Below, in pieces: positions 38,652-47,859 of a stretch of 64,000 bases of DNA (the stretch's first letter is position 1; every line of letters begins with the position of its first letter). The notes under the pieces are model-generated. The model ran no database searches. It saw nothing but the letters and a program-made list of their open reading frames with translations, and had not been told where the DNA came from. Position numbers and translations under genes: made by a program. The stretch comes from Asticcacaulis sp. EMRT-3 (GTDB taxonomy: Bacteria; Pseudomonadota; Alphaproteobacteria; Caulobacterales; Caulobacteraceae), in NCBI RefSeq assembly GCF_030027245.1, contig NZ_JASERT010000001.1, forward strand, positions 2,348,501-2,412,500, given 5' to 3'.

Positions 38652-38678
38652 AAACCTGCCAGACGTCATCTGAAAAGA

Positions 38679-38709
38679 AGCCGGAGCCTTCGGGTTCCGG
38701 CTTTTTTTG
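38679..38709 (+). terminator. rpsA terminator
   Basis: AGCCGGAGCC TTCG GGTTCCGGCT with TTTTTTT. The 212 bases after it, up to ihfB, show only a probable promoter region. Confidence 0.92.
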
Positions 38710-38921
38710 TGCCTGAAGGCCGCCGACATTTTTAATTCACGCAAACAGAGACGTTTTCCAACCGGGGCTTCGGTGTGACCTTTGAGGCATAGAGCCTTAC
38801 GTGTGGTAAGAAAATTTCAGTTGTTACCGCTACCAGTGCGTTAATTAGTTTCCAACCCCTTGAACTCTTTTTCTTTTTCCATCATGCTCAGTTTCCAGGT
38901 TCACCAACCGGGGGAGACTCG

Positions 38922-39218
38922 ATGCTGAAATCCGAACTCATAGAGCGCCTGGCTTCCGAATACCCGCACCTTACGCAAAAAGATGTGGAGCGCGTGGTCA
39001 ATCTCATCCTGGAATCGATGGTGAGCACGCTCGAAAAAGGTGGCCGTGTCGAGCTGCGCGGCTTTGGGGCCCTGTCGGTGCGGTCGCGCCCGGCGCGCGC
39101 CGGACGCAATCCGCGCACCGGCGAGGCGGTCAATGTGCCCGCCAAGCACGTGCCCTTCTTCAAGAGCGGCAAGGAATTGCGCGAGCGCCTGAATCTGTCG
39201 GGCGACGATAACGCCTGA
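38922..39218 (+). CDS. ihfB: Integration host factor beta subunit
   Basis: A 98-residue DNA-bending protein of the HU/IHF family: [20 protein letters not shown], then [20 protein letters not shown] and the DNA-contacting arm [20 protein letters not shown]. Forms a heterodimer with IhfA. Placement after rpsA is widespread in proteobacteria. Confidence 0.96.
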   Translation: MLKSELIERLASEYPHLTQKDVERVVNLILESMVSTLEKGGRVELRGFGALSVRSRPARAGRNPRTGEAVNVPAKHVPFFKSGKELRERLNLSGDDNA

Positions 39219-39247
39219 TGCTATTCTGAAATCGAGCGGGGAATGTC

Positions 39248-39658
39248 ATGAGCATTGCATCCGAATTTAAAACCTTCCTGATGCGCGGCAATGTCATCGA
39301 CCTCGCCGTCGGTGTGGTGATCGGCGGCGCCTTCGGCAAGATCGTCACCTCGCTGGTCAATGACATCATCATGCCGCCGATTGGAATCCTGACCGGTGGT
39401 GTCGATTTTTCCAAGCTGAAATGGGTGCTGAAAGCCGCCGATCCGCTGACCAAAACGCCGGAAACGGCGATTGGCTACGGCATGTTCATCAATACGCTGA
39501 TCCAGTTCCTGATCATCGGTGCGGCTATTTTCATGGTGGTCAAGGCGATCAACAAGCTGATGCCGCCACCCCCGCCGCCGCCGCCCGCCAATACGCCGAG
39601 CCAGGAAGAGTTGCTGGCCAATATTCTGGCCGAACTGAAGGCGCAAAACGCGAAATAA
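39248..39658 (+). CDS. mscL: Large-conductance mechanosensitive channel
   Basis: A 136-residue two-span channel: [20 protein letters not shown] (pore helix TM1 with gate glycines), [20 protein letters not shown], then TM2 [20 protein letters not shown] and a cytoplasmic helix after a run of seven prolines. It releases solutes on hypo-osmotic shock. Confidence 0.97.
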   Translation: MSIASEFKTFLMRGNVIDLAVGVVIGGAFGKIVTSLVNDIIMPPIGILTGGVDFSKLKWVLKAADPLTKTPETAIGYGMFINTLIQFLIIGAAIFMVVKAINKLMPPPPPPPPANTPSQEELLANILAELKAQNAK

Positions 39659-39660
39659 GC

Positions 39661-39690
39661 AAAGGCCGGTGGTGACACCGGCCTTTCTTT
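39661..39690. terminator. Bidirectional terminator between mscL and the glucokinase-like gene
   Basis: Eleven-bp stem AAAGGCCGGTG GTGA CACCGGCCTTT followed by CTTT on the plus strand, 2 bases after the mscL stop. It may serve both converging genes. Confidence 0.88.
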
Positions 39691-39691
39691 A

Positions 39692-40639
39692 TCAATCGAA
39701 AAGCGTGGCCAGGCCGATGACCTCCATATCGTGGGCGGCGGGTTTGAAAACCGGTATCTCCGCCACATAGCCGCTCAAACGCCCCTTGTCGCTGTAGCGT
39801 TTGACAAAGGCCTCGACATCGAACAGATCGCCGATCATATCGAGCAGGTCGCCGGACAGATAAACGCCGCCGCGCGCCCCCAGAATCAGCGCCACGTCCG
39901 AAGCCATAGCGGCGAACCAGCCCATGCTCAGATCGATGACCTGATGGGCGCGCGTATCCTCAGCCGAGGCGCGGGCGATAATCTCCTCCGGGCTCGGCGC
40001 TTCGTTCTCATCGCCGTCGATAATGGAAAGGGCGCGCCACAAATCGCTCAGACCCGGAATCGAAATGACCCGTTCGCGCGACACATGGCCGTATTTTTGG
40101 GCCAGAACGCGCAAGACCTGATCTTCGAGATCATTGGTGGCGGCCAGATCGGAATGGCCGCCCTCTGTCGGCATAGCCGTCCAGTTGCCCATGCCATCGG
40201 GTGCCAGAGCTGACATGCCCAGCCCGTTATGCGGCCCGATGACGGCGATCACCTGTTCCTCAACCGGATCGCCGCCACAAATCTGCACACGCTCGCTGTC
40301 CTTCAGGCGCGGAATGGCCAGGGCCTTGGCGACGAAATCATTGACCAGATTGACGCGCTGCGTATCGAGAAAGGCGCGCATGTCATTGCGGTTGATCGAA
40401 AACCCATGATTGGGCAGCTTGATCACCCCGCCGCGCTCCCAGCCGGCGGCGGAAATGGCCGCACCGGCCAGTTGCGGCTTGCCCCGATCATCAAGAAAAT
40501 CGCTGATGGCGGTTTTAAAACCATCAAGACTGTTACAGGCATATTGCGTCGTGGCGTCAGGTCTTTGCCCGCGCCGCGCCAGTGCCAGTTTTAAAGAACT
40601 CCCATTACTGATATCGCTCAACAACACGAAATCGGTCAT
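39692..40639 (-). CDS. glk: Glucokinase-family protein with altered phosphate loop
   Basis: A 315-residue member of the bacterial (E. coli-type) glucokinase family. Kept: VNDFVAKALAIP with the catalytic Asp, GPHNGLGMSAL and PTEGGHSDLA (sugar-binding Glu-Gly-Gly-His). Changed: the first phosphate motif, DIGGTNARFAL in true glucokinases, reads DISNGSSLKLAL here, and GPGTGLG reads GPHNGLG. Either a glucokinase that tolerates these changes or a paralogue with weakened ATP binding and a regulatory role. Convergent with mscL. Confidence 0.75.
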   Translation of the reverse strand: MTDFVLLSDISNGSSLKLALARRGQRPDATTQYACNSLDGFKTAISDFLDDRGKPQLAGAAISAAGWERGGVIKLPNHGFSINRNDMRAFLDTQRVNLVNDFVAKALAIPRLKDSERVQICGGDPVEEQVIAVIGPHNGLGMSALAPDGMGNWTAMPTEGGHSDLAATNDLEDQVLRVLAQKYGHVSRERVISIPGLSDLWRALSIIDGDENEAPSPEEIIARASAEDTRAHQVIDLSMGWFAAMASDVALILGARGGVYLSGDLLDMIGDLFDVEAFVKRYSDKGRLSGYVAEIPVFKPAAHDMEVIGLATLFD

Positions 40640-40772
40640 TTATCTGCCTGCCCATTGTATGATTATTACGGTTCGTGACGAAACCGCTGTTATTTAAGTT
40701 TGAAATCTATAGCCCAAACCTTGATTTTTGCTAAAGCTTCCTCCACCTGAGGCAAGGATTTGAGGTGTTTTT

Positions 40773-41423
40773 GTGCAACCGGAAATAAAGATTTGCGGAA
40801 TTTCGACGCTGGAGGCAGCCAAAACGGCCCTCAATGACAGCGCTGACTTTCTCGGCTTCATTCATTTTGCCAAAAGCCCGCGCCATTTATCCGTTGAGGC
40901 CATGTCGGCATTGGTGCGACAGGTGCGCCAGTATCGCCCGGATGCACGCCTTGTCAGCGTTGTCGTCGATCCCGATAATGCGCTGCTGCACGCCTTGAAA
41001 TCCGAGGTGGCACCCGATCTGATCCAGCTCCACGGTCAGGAAACGCCGCAGCGCGTGGCCGAGGTGGCGCAACTCATGGCCGTGCCGGTCATCAAGGCGA
41101 TCAGCTTGGCGGAAAAGGCCGATCTGACAGCGGCTGACTCTTACGAACGGGTGGCCGACTATCTGTTGTTTGACGCCAAAACCCCGAAAGGCGCTGATCT
41201 GCCGGGCGGCATGGGCTTAAGCTTCGACTGGGCCATCATGCGCGACTATGCCGGCGCGAAACCGTGGTTTCTGGCGGGCGGGCTGACGGCGGAAAATGCC
41301 CGCGACGCTATGCGTTTGAGTGGCGCGCACAGGCTGGATGTCTCGTCCGGCGTCGAATCGGCCCCAGGCGTCAAAGACCCGGCGTTGATTTCACGCTTTC
41401 TTCGCGCCGCAAAATCGCTATAA
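40773..41423 (+). CDS. trpF: Phosphoribosylanthranilate isomerase
   Basis: A 216-residue TIM barrel of tryptophan synthesis. KICGIST with the catalytic Cys, ADFLGFIHFAKSPRHLS, IQLHGQETP, LLFDAKTPKG (catalytic Asp) and FLAGGLTAENA are present. GTG 40773 has GAGG about 8 bases upstream. Starts the trpF-trpB-trpA-accD-folC run; a repeat element separates it from trpB. Confidence 0.95.
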   Translation: MQPEIKICGISTLEAAKTALNDSADFLGFIHFAKSPRHLSVEAMSALVRQVRQYRPDARLVSVVVDPDNALLHALKSEVAPDLIQLHGQETPQRVAEVAQLMAVPVIKAISLAEKADLTAADSYERVADYLLFDAKTPKGADLPGGMGLSFDWAIMRDYAGAKPWFLAGGLTAENARDAMRLSGAHRLDVSSGVESAPGVKDPALISRFLRAAKSL

Positions 41424-41461
41424 AGCCAGTCTCTTTGCGATCGCCCGGCGTATAAGAGGGC

Positions 41462-41553
41462 AATCCGAAAAGTGTGACGCACGTTTCGGATTCAAATGCG
41501 CGTAAAAACAAAAGTTTAGAGCGTCGATCTTGAGTCGATCAGATCAGCGCTCT
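41462..41553. repeat. Two-hairpin dispersed repeat, copy 2
   Basis: Hairpin A is AATCCGAAA(41462)..TTTCGGATT(41492); the spacer reads GCGCGTAAAAACAAAAGTTT; hairpin B is AGAGCG(41518)..CGCTCT(41553) with a decayed centre. The order and spacer match the reverse complement of the element at 11001-11098. It fills most of the gap between trpF and trpB. Confidence 0.65.
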
Positions 41554-41613
41554 GAAGAACCAGACCGGTCTTGCATGGTGCATGGCCGGTGCCCTCAGAA
41601 GGACTGTATTTCG

Positions 41614-42846
41614 GTGGACGAGCCCGTTCTGCGACCCAATACCTATCATCAGCCGGACGCCCACGGGCGCTTCGGTTCTTTCGGTGGCCTCTATGTGCCC
41701 GAAACCCTGATGCCGCTGGTGCTGGAACTGAACGAAGCCTGGCAAACCGCGCGCAATGATCCCGCCTTCTGGGCTGAATATCATTCGCTGATGAAGTTCT
41801 TCGTCGGTCGTCCCTCGCCGCTCTATTTCGCCGAGCGCCTGACCGAGCATTTCGGCGGGGCGAAGATCTATTTCAAGCGTGAGGAACTGAACCACACCGG
41901 CGCGCACAAGATCAATAACTGTATCGGTCAGGTGCTGCTGGCCAAGCGCATGGGCCGCACACGCATTATCGCCGAAACGGGCGCGGGCCAGCATGGCGTG
42001 GCTTCGGCCACGGTTTGCGCGCGCTTTGATCTGCCGTGCATCGTCTATATGGGCGCGCTCGATGTTGAGCGTCAGGCACCCAATGTCTTCCGCATGAAGC
42101 TGCTCGGCACCGAGGTCGTGCCCGTCACCAATGGCAATGGCACGCTGAAGGACGCGATGAACGAGGCCCTGCGCGACTGGGTCACCAATGTGCATGACAC
42201 CTATTATATGATCGGCACGGCGGCGGGGATGCACCCCTATCCCGAAATGGTGCGCGAATTCCAGACCATTATCGGCAAGGAAACGCGCCAGCAGATACTG
42301 GAACAGGAAGGCCGTTTGCCGGATGCGGTCATCGCCTGCGTCGGTGGTGGCTCCAATGCGATTGGCATGTTCCATCCGTTTCTGGATGATGACGGCGTGA
42401 AAATCGTCGGGGTCGAGGCATCGGGCCACGGGCTGGAGGTCTATAATGGTCACGCCGCCTCGCTGAATGGCGGTCGCCCCGGCGTGCTGCACGGCAACCG
42501 CACCTATCTGCTTCAGGACGACGACGGCCAGATTCTCGAAGGCCATTCAATCTCGGCGGGCCTTGATTATCCCGGCATCGGCCCCGAACACGCCTATCTG
42601 TTCGATACCGGACGCGCCCGCTACGTCACGGCCACCGACAAGGAAGCGCTCGAAGCTTTCCAGCTCACCTCAAAACTCGAAGGCATTATTCCGGCGCTCG
42701 AATCGTCGCACGCCATTGCCCGCGTCGGCGATCTGGCGAAAGAGGTCGGCAAGGGCGGTATCGTCGTGCTCAATCTGTCGGGGCGCGGCGATAAGGATAT
42801 TTTCACCGTTGCGAAAGCGATGGGTGAAGGCATGGGAGGTCTGTAA
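41614..42846 (+). CDS. trpB: Tryptophan synthase beta chain
   Basis: A 410-residue PLP enzyme. The PLP lysine is in [11 protein letters not shown], with [13 protein letters not shown] and [12 protein letters not shown]. It condenses indole and serine. GTG 41614 ([12 protein letters not shown]) is chosen on length; an ATG at 41575 and the open frame to 41530 reach into the repeat and have no similarity. AAGGA lies 11 bases before the GTG. Confidence 0.95.
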   Translation: MDEPVLRPNTYHQPDAHGRFGSFGGLYVPETLMPLVLELNEAWQTARNDPAFWAEYHSLMKFFVGRPSPLYFAERLTEHFGGAKIYFKREELNHTGAHKINNCIGQVLLAKRMGRTRIIAETGAGQHGVASATVCARFDLPCIVYMGALDVERQAPNVFRMKLLGTEVVPVTNGNGTLKDAMNEALRDWVTNVHDTYYMIGTAAGMHPYPEMVREFQTIIGKETRQQILEQEGRLPDAVIACVGGGSNAIGMFHPFLDDDGVKIVGVEASGHGLEVYNGHAASLNGGRPGVLHGNRTYLLQDDDGQILEGHSISAGLDYPGIGPEHAYLFDTGRARYVTATDKEALEAFQLTSKLEGIIPALESSHAIARVGDLAKEVGKGGIVVLNLSGRGDKDIFTVAKAMGEGMGGL

Positions 42847-42847
42847 C

Positions 42848-43666
42848 ATGGGCGTTTCACGTATTGATGCCTGTTTTGCAGGCCTGAAGTCGCAAAACAA
42901 GGCGGCCTTTATCGCCTATATCATGGCGGGCGATCCCGATCTGGAGCAGGCATTTGCCACTCTGAAGGGTCTGCCTGAGGCGGGTGCGGACATTATCGAA
43001 CTGGGTTTTCCCTTCTCCGATCCGATGGCCGAAGGCCCCACCATCCAGCACGCCGCCGAACGGGCCCTGAAAAACGGCACGAAGATCGCCGATGTGTTCG
43101 AGCTGGTCAGGCGCTTCCGCGAAACCGACCAGACCACGCCGATCATCCTGATGGGCTATATGAATCCGGTCGAATCGCGCGGCCCCGCTGTCTGGGCGCA
43201 GGCCATGCACGATTGTGGCGCCGATGGGCTGATCGTCGTCGATTGCCCGCCGGAAGAGGCCGATCCGTTGAGCGATGCGCTTGATGTCCACGATCTGGCC
43301 CTGATCCGTCTGGCCACCCCCACCACCGACGCCGCTCGTCTGCAAACCCTGGTCAAACGCACACGCGGCTTCATCTATTATGTCTCGGTGGCGGGCGTCA
43401 CCGGCGTCAAGGAAGCCGATGCGAACGCTGTGGCCGGTCAGGTGATCAAGGTGCGCGAAGCCTCCGGCCTGCCGGTAGCGGTGGGCTTTGGCATCCGCTC
43501 GCCGGAACGCGCCGCCGAAGTGGCCCGCGTGGCCGATGCCGCCGTCGTCGGCTCGGCTCTGGTGGACGAAATCCACACGTCTTTACTTGAAAATACACTC
43601 GCCAGCGCAAAAGTTCTGGAAAAGGCCGCCATTTTGGCTAAGGCTGTTCACAGCGCCAGAAACTAG
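42848..43666 (+). CDS. trpA: Tryptophan synthase alpha chain
   Basis: A 272-residue TIM barrel that releases indole from indole-glycerol phosphate. Catalytic Glu and Asp are in IIELGFPFSDPMAEGPTIQH. GGGAGG lies 8-10 bases before the ATG, inside the end of trpB; the gap is one base. Tightly coupled with trpB. Confidence 0.96.
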   Translation: MGVSRIDACFAGLKSQNKAAFIAYIMAGDPDLEQAFATLKGLPEAGADIIELGFPFSDPMAEGPTIQHAAERALKNGTKIADVFELVRRFRETDQTTPIILMGYMNPVESRGPAVWAQAMHDCGADGLIVVDCPPEEADPLSDALDVHDLALIRLATPTTDAARLQTLVKRTRGFIYYVSVAGVTGVKEADANAVAGQVIKVREASGLPVAVGFGIRSPERAAEVARVADAAVVGSALVDEIHTSLLENTLASAKVLEKAAILAKAVHSARN

Positions 43667-43697
43667 AGACTTGCGATTAAGGTTTACGGAGTACCCT

Positions 43698-44630
43698 ATG
43701 CCTATGGCCGATTCCTCAAACAAAGGTCCGAAATTGCCCCCCAATGCCCGTCCGGCCGAGCGCCGTGACCGTGGCGGCTGGCTGGCCAAGATTGCCCCCG
43801 GCGTGTCGAAATTCGTGTCGCGGCGCGAAACGCCCGAAAATCTGTGGGTCAAATGCCCCGATACGGGTGAAATGATCTATCGTTCCGATCTCGAAGCCGC
43901 CCTGTGGGTGACGCCTTCGGGCCGCCATATGCGCATCGGGGCCGAAGCGCGCATGAAGTTCACCTTCGATGACGGCCAGTGGGAAAGCCTGCCGACGCCG
44001 GAAGTCATCGAAGATCCGCTGCAATTCTCGGACGGCAAGCCCTATGTCGAGCGCCTGAAGGCCGCCCGCGCCAAGACCGGTGCGCGCGATGTCATGGCGA
44101 TTGGCTATGGTAAGATTCAAGGCATCGATTGTATCGTGCTGGTGCAGGATTTTGCCTTTATGGGCGGCAGCATGGGCACGGCGGCGGGCGAAGCCTTCAT
44201 CGCCGCTGCCCGCGCCGCGATTGGCCGCAAATGCCCGATGGTGGTCTTCACCGCCGCCGGTGGCGCCCGGATGCAGGAAGGGGCTTTGTCCCTGATGCAG
44301 ATGGCGCGCACCACCCTGGCCATTCAGGAACTGAAAGCCGCGCAACTGCCCTATCTGGTGGTGCTGACCGACCCGACCACGGGCGGCGTTACGGCGTCCT
44401 ATGCCATGCTGGGCGATATTCATCTGGCCGAACCGGGCGCGCTGATCGGCTTTGCCGGGCGGATCGTGATTGAGAACACCATCCGCGAAAAACTGCCCGA
44501 AGATTTCCAGACCGCCGAATATCTGGTCGAAAAAGGCATGGTCGATCGCGTGGTGCCACGCGGCGAACTGCCCGAAGTGCTGGGCGCGCTGATGTCGATG
44601 CTGATGGGTGGCCGCCGCCGCGCGGCATAA
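43698..44630 (+). CDS. accD: Acetyl-CoA carboxylase carboxyltransferase beta subunit
   Basis: A 310-residue subunit that, with AccA, moves the carboxyl group from biotin to acetyl-CoA. The crotonase-type core is intact: DFAFMGGSMGTAAGEAF, TAAGGARMQEGALSLMQMA, PTTGGVTASYAMLGD. In the N-terminal region E. coli has four zinc cysteines; here LWVKCPDTGEMIYRSDLEAA and TPSGRHMRIG keep only one. GGAG precedes the ATG by 6 bases. Confidence 0.95.
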   Translation: MPMADSSNKGPKLPPNARPAERRDRGGWLAKIAPGVSKFVSRRETPENLWVKCPDTGEMIYRSDLEAALWVTPSGRHMRIGAEARMKFTFDDGQWESLPTPEVIEDPLQFSDGKPYVERLKAARAKTGARDVMAIGYGKIQGIDCIVLVQDFAFMGGSMGTAAGEAFIAAARAAIGRKCPMVVFTAAGGARMQEGALSLMQMARTTLAIQELKAAQLPYLVVLTDPTTGGVTASYAMLGDIHLAEPGALIGFAGRIVIENTIREKLPEDFQTAEYLVEKGMVDRVVPRGELPEVLGALMSMLMGGRRRAA

Positions 44631-44641
44631 GTTTCGGGGTT

Positions 44642-44716
44642 TGGGGCCAATGGCCCCAAGCCTTCCTTTATCTTTCACGCCCTCCGCCCATTCGGGCGGG
44701 AAGCGTGAAAGATAAG
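44642..44716 (+). terminator. Two stem-loops between accD and folC
   Basis: GGGGCC AAT GGCCCC (44643-44657), then a long stem TTATCTTTCACGC..GCGTGAAAGATAA (44668-44715) enclosing CCGCCC ATTC.GGGCGG. No strong T run follows. It may reduce read-through into folC or stabilise the accD message. Confidence 0.5.
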
Positions 44717-44764
44717 AAAGTTTGCGGGGTCACAGACCCCACGCCCCATAACTTAGCCACTGAC

Positions 44765-46066
44765 ATGACCGACCGCCTCCTTCCCTTTGACGCCCCGCTG
44801 GAACGCCTCAAGGCGCTGCACCCCAAACTGATCGACCTCAATCTCGACCGGATGCTGCGCGTCTGCGCCGCGCTTGGCGATCCGCACATGCGCCTGCCGC
44901 CCGTGGTGCATGTGGCGGGCACCAATGGCAAGGGCTCGACCATCGCTTTTTTGCGCGCCATGTGTGAGGCCGCCGGTCTGCGCGTCCATACCTATATCTC
45001 CCCGCATCTGGTGCGCTTTGCCGAACGCATCCGTCTGGCAGGCACTCTGATCACGGACGATTATCTGGCCGATGTGCTGGCCCGCGTCGAAGCCGCCAAT
45101 GCCGGACAGCCGCTGACCTTTTTTGAATCGACCACTGCTGCGGCTTTTCTGGCCTTTTCGGAAACCCCCGCCGATCTTTTGCTGTTAGAGACGGGGCTGG
45201 GCGGGCGGCTCGACGCCACCAATATCATCGCCGCGCCGCGCCTGACCCTGATCACCCCGATTGACTATGATCATCAGGCCTTTCTCGGCACCGAACTGAA
45301 CCAGATCGCCCGCGAAAAAGCCGGTATCTTCAAGCGCGGCACGCCCGCCCTGTCCGCCCGTCAGGCCGAAGAGGCGCGCGATGCGCTGGAGCGTCAGGCG
45401 CTGAAACTGGGCGTGGATTTAGGCTTTCTCGGTGAAGGCTTCGATGGCTGGCGCGAAGGCGAACACCTGATATTTCAGGATGATGCGGCGCTTTATGACT
45501 TTCCCCGCCCATCGCTGGCCGGGGCGCACCAGTTCGATAATGCGGCCCTGGCCATCAAGGCGGCGCTGACGCTTGGCCTGCCGCCGGAAGCCATCGAAAA
45601 GGGCCTGAAGGCCGCGCAATGGCCGGGCCGATTACAGGCGCTGAAGGCCGGGCCGCTCTATGACGCCCTGCCCGACAAGGCTTCCGAACTGTGGCTTGAT
45701 GGCGGTCACAATCCCCATGCGGCGCGCGCCTTGCGGCACTTTATCGAAGAGATGGCGGCGCGCGATCCCAAACCGCTGAAAATCATCTGTGGACTGATCA
45801 ATACCAAGGATACGTCAGAATTTTTCGCTGGTTTTGAAGGGCTCGACGCCGATTTTTCGTGCGTCGGCTTTTCCAGCGACGCCGCCATCCCGCCTGCCGA
45901 ACTGGCCGAGGCCGCAAAAGCGCATGGGCTGAGGGCCGGTGTCGCCGATAGCCCGCTGGCGGCGATCAGGGCGCTCACGCCCGAAGCCTGCCGCGTCATT
46001 ATCTGCGGCTCGCTCTATCTGGCGGGCGATGTGCTGGCCCTGTCACCGGCCACCTGGCCGGTCTGA
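44765..46066 (+). CDS. folC: Folylpolyglutamate/dihydrofolate synthase
   Basis: A 433-residue Mur-ligase-fold enzyme: P-loop HVAGTNGKGSTIAFLRAM, LLLETGLGGRLDATN, and C-terminal WLDGGHNPHAARAL. It adds glutamate to folates and makes dihydrofolate from dihydropteroate. ATG 44765 (MTDRLLPFDAPLERL) follows a weak ribosome site; the frame opens earlier, inside the hairpin region. Confidence 0.95.
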   Translation: MTDRLLPFDAPLERLKALHPKLIDLNLDRMLRVCAALGDPHMRLPPVVHVAGTNGKGSTIAFLRAMCEAAGLRVHTYISPHLVRFAERIRLAGTLITDDYLADVLARVEAANAGQPLTFFESTTAAAFLAFSETPADLLLLETGLGGRLDATNIIAAPRLTLITPIDYDHQAFLGTELNQIAREKAGIFKRGTPALSARQAEEARDALERQALKLGVDLGFLGEGFDGWREGEHLIFQDDAALYDFPRPSLAGAHQFDNAALAIKAALTLGLPPEAIEKGLKAAQWPGRLQALKAGPLYDALPDKASELWLDGGHNPHAARALRHFIEEMAARDPKPLKIICGLINTKDTSEFFAGFEGLDADFSCVGFSSDAAIPPAELAEAAKAHGLRAGVADSPLAAIRALTPEACRVIICGSLYLAGDVLALSPATWPV

Positions 46067-46085
46067 TCAAACCGCGCACCAGACC

Positions 46086-46994
46086 TCAGGCGACGCGCAC
46101 CAGACGGCGCGGAGCCTGTTCACCCAGGTCAGCGAACCATTGCGTGGGGTCGAGCGCCACCTCGTCGGTCAGGGCCAGGGCGTCCCAGTTGATGCGCGGG
46201 GCCTTGCGTTCGGATGCGGCCACAATAGCGCGCAGTTCGGCGGCCGAGGTCACCCCCACCATGACGGTGGAGACGCCTTCGATATTGAGCGCGTAAGATA
46301 AGGCGGCGTGCAAAGGATCAGCGCCGCTTTCGGCCATGATACGGCGCACGCGCGACAGGTGCGGCCCGATGGCCGTGAGGTTGTTCGGCAGGGCTTCGCG
46401 CGGCAGGAACAACAGCCCCTGCAAAAAGACCGACCTGATCTGCACCTCGACGCCGAGATCGCTCATCGCCTTGATGTCGCCACCGCGTACCAGACGCTGA
46501 TCGAGGATTGAGGCCGGCACCTGCATGATGTCGGGCTTGAAGCGCTTCGCCAGCAACAGCGGCTGGTCGGCATGGCTGGCCGAAATGCCGATCTTGCTGA
46601 TCAGCCCCTCGGCCTTCAGCTTTTCCAGCCGCGCCCACAGGGCATTGCCCTGATCGCCGGTCAGATCTTCGGCATGATCGACAAGCGCGGCGTGAGCGCG
46701 CACCAGACCCATATGGTCGATGCTGCGGCGCAGGCGTGATTCCAGCCAGTCGAGCCCCTTTTCGAGGCGCAAAGTGCGGATCTGCGGCCTGAAAGGTGAG
46801 GGAAACGGCCAGTTGCGGCCCAGGATGCGCTCGACATCGCCATCATAGTGCGAGGCGTCGATATTGAGCACCTTGCAATTGGCGGCATATTGCAAAATCT
46901 GACGCACCTCGTCCTCGCCCACGCGCCCGCGCGTGTTCGATATGCCGTAATCGCCGCCAAATTGCGCCGAACCAAGACCGAGGGTGGCCGTCAT
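46086..46994 (-). CDS. Aldo/keto-reductase-like protein with degenerate active site
   Basis: A 302-residue AKR barrel: LGLGSAQFGGDYGISNTRGR at the start, VLNIDASHYDGDVERILGR and SKIGISASHADQ, ending with MVGVTSAAELRAIV. Of the AKR tetrad, Asp and Tyr are seen in DASHYDG and the His-like position in LVDHAEDL; the Lys expected in the next strand reads IRTLRLEKG and seems lost. In Caulobacter the division regulator KidO is an NAD-binding AKR homologue; this could be its counterpart, but I cannot confirm it. Converges with folC (19-base gap). Confidence 0.75.
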   Translation of the reverse strand: MTATLGLGSAQFGGDYGISNTRGRVGEDEVRQILQYAANCKVLNIDASHYDGDVERILGRNWPFPSPFRPQIRTLRLEKGLDWLESRLRRSIDHMGLVRAHAALVDHAEDLTGDQGNALWARLEKLKAEGLISKIGISASHADQPLLLAKRFKPDIMQVPASILDQRLVRGGDIKAMSDLGVEVQIRSVFLQGLLFLPREALPNNLTAIGPHLSRVRRIMAESGADPLHAALSYALNIEGVSTVMVGVTSAAELRAIVAASERKAPRINWDALALTDEVALDPTQWFADLGEQAPRRLVRVA

Positions 46995-47174
46995 GCCGCT
47001 TCAGTAACCTGTCATTAACCCTAGCCCTTAACCACAGGGCAATGGCTCGACTTTGCGGCTGAAATGCTGAAGAAGGTCTTTACACCGGATAAAAAACCTG
47101 TGTGGTTCGGTCTTTTTTGGCGTTAAAAATCAAGGGTTAACGCGCATTAACGGCTATGGCGAAATTGTGAGGCG

Positions 47175-47801
47175 TCAGATGCCGAAAACCTGCATCCGCT
47201 CTGCGAACGACGATACGGTCACACCCTGATCGGTGACCAGGCCATCGCTCAGGGCATAGACCCAGCCGTGAATGGCCAGGGACTGGCCCTCGCTCCACGC
47301 CCGCTGAACAATCGGATTGACCGAGACATTGCGCACCTGCTGGATGACGTTCAGTTCGCACAGACGGTCGAATTTCGCCTTGTCTTCGTGCAGATGCGCC
47401 AGCTCGTCGGCGTGATTGTGCGCCACTTCGCGGATCGGGGCCAGCCAGTGATCAATCAGGCTGTCGCCCTTCGATTCGATCGCCGCGCGCACGCCGCCGC
47501 AGCCATAATGGCCGACCACGAGGATGTGCTTGACCTTCAGAACCTGCACGGCGAACTGCAAGACGCTTAAGTAATTGGCGTCCTGCGACGGGGCCATATT
47601 GGCGATATTGCGGTGAACGAACATTTCACCCGGATCGAGATCAACGATTTCGGTGGCGGGGACGCGCGAATCCGAACAGCCGATCCATAAATATTCGGGC
47701 GATTGCTGCGCCACCAGACGGCGGAAGAAGTCGGGATCGACCTCGGTCTTGGTGCGGGCCCAATGGCGGTTATTGTCGATGAGTGCGTTCAGCATGGCCA
47801 T
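47175..47801 (-). CDS. Beta-class carbonic anhydrase
   Basis: A 208-residue cytoplasmic zinc enzyme interconverting CO2 and bicarbonate. Zinc ligands and dyad: WIGCSDSRVPATEIV (Cys, Asp-Arg) and VVGHYGCGGVRAA (His, Cys). ATG 47801 has GGGAG 7 bases upstream; the frame extends to a TTG at 47819. The 180 bases upstream of the AKR gene hold only a short GCCCT/AGGGC repeat. Confidence 0.94.
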   Translation of the reverse strand: MAMLNALIDNNRHWARTKTEVDPDFFRRLVAQQSPEYLWIGCSDSRVPATEIVDLDPGEMFVHRNIANMAPSQDANYLSVLQFAVQVLKVKHILVVGHYGCGGVRAAIESKGDSLIDHWLAPIREVAHNHADELAHLHEDKAKFDRLCELNVIQQVRNVSVNPIVQRAWSEGQSLAIHGWVYALSDGLVTDQGVTVSSFAERMQVFGI

Positions 47802-47859
47802 GCATGTTCTCCCAATCAAAACCTGATGGAGCTATATACGGCCAGATGTGCGGATCAAG

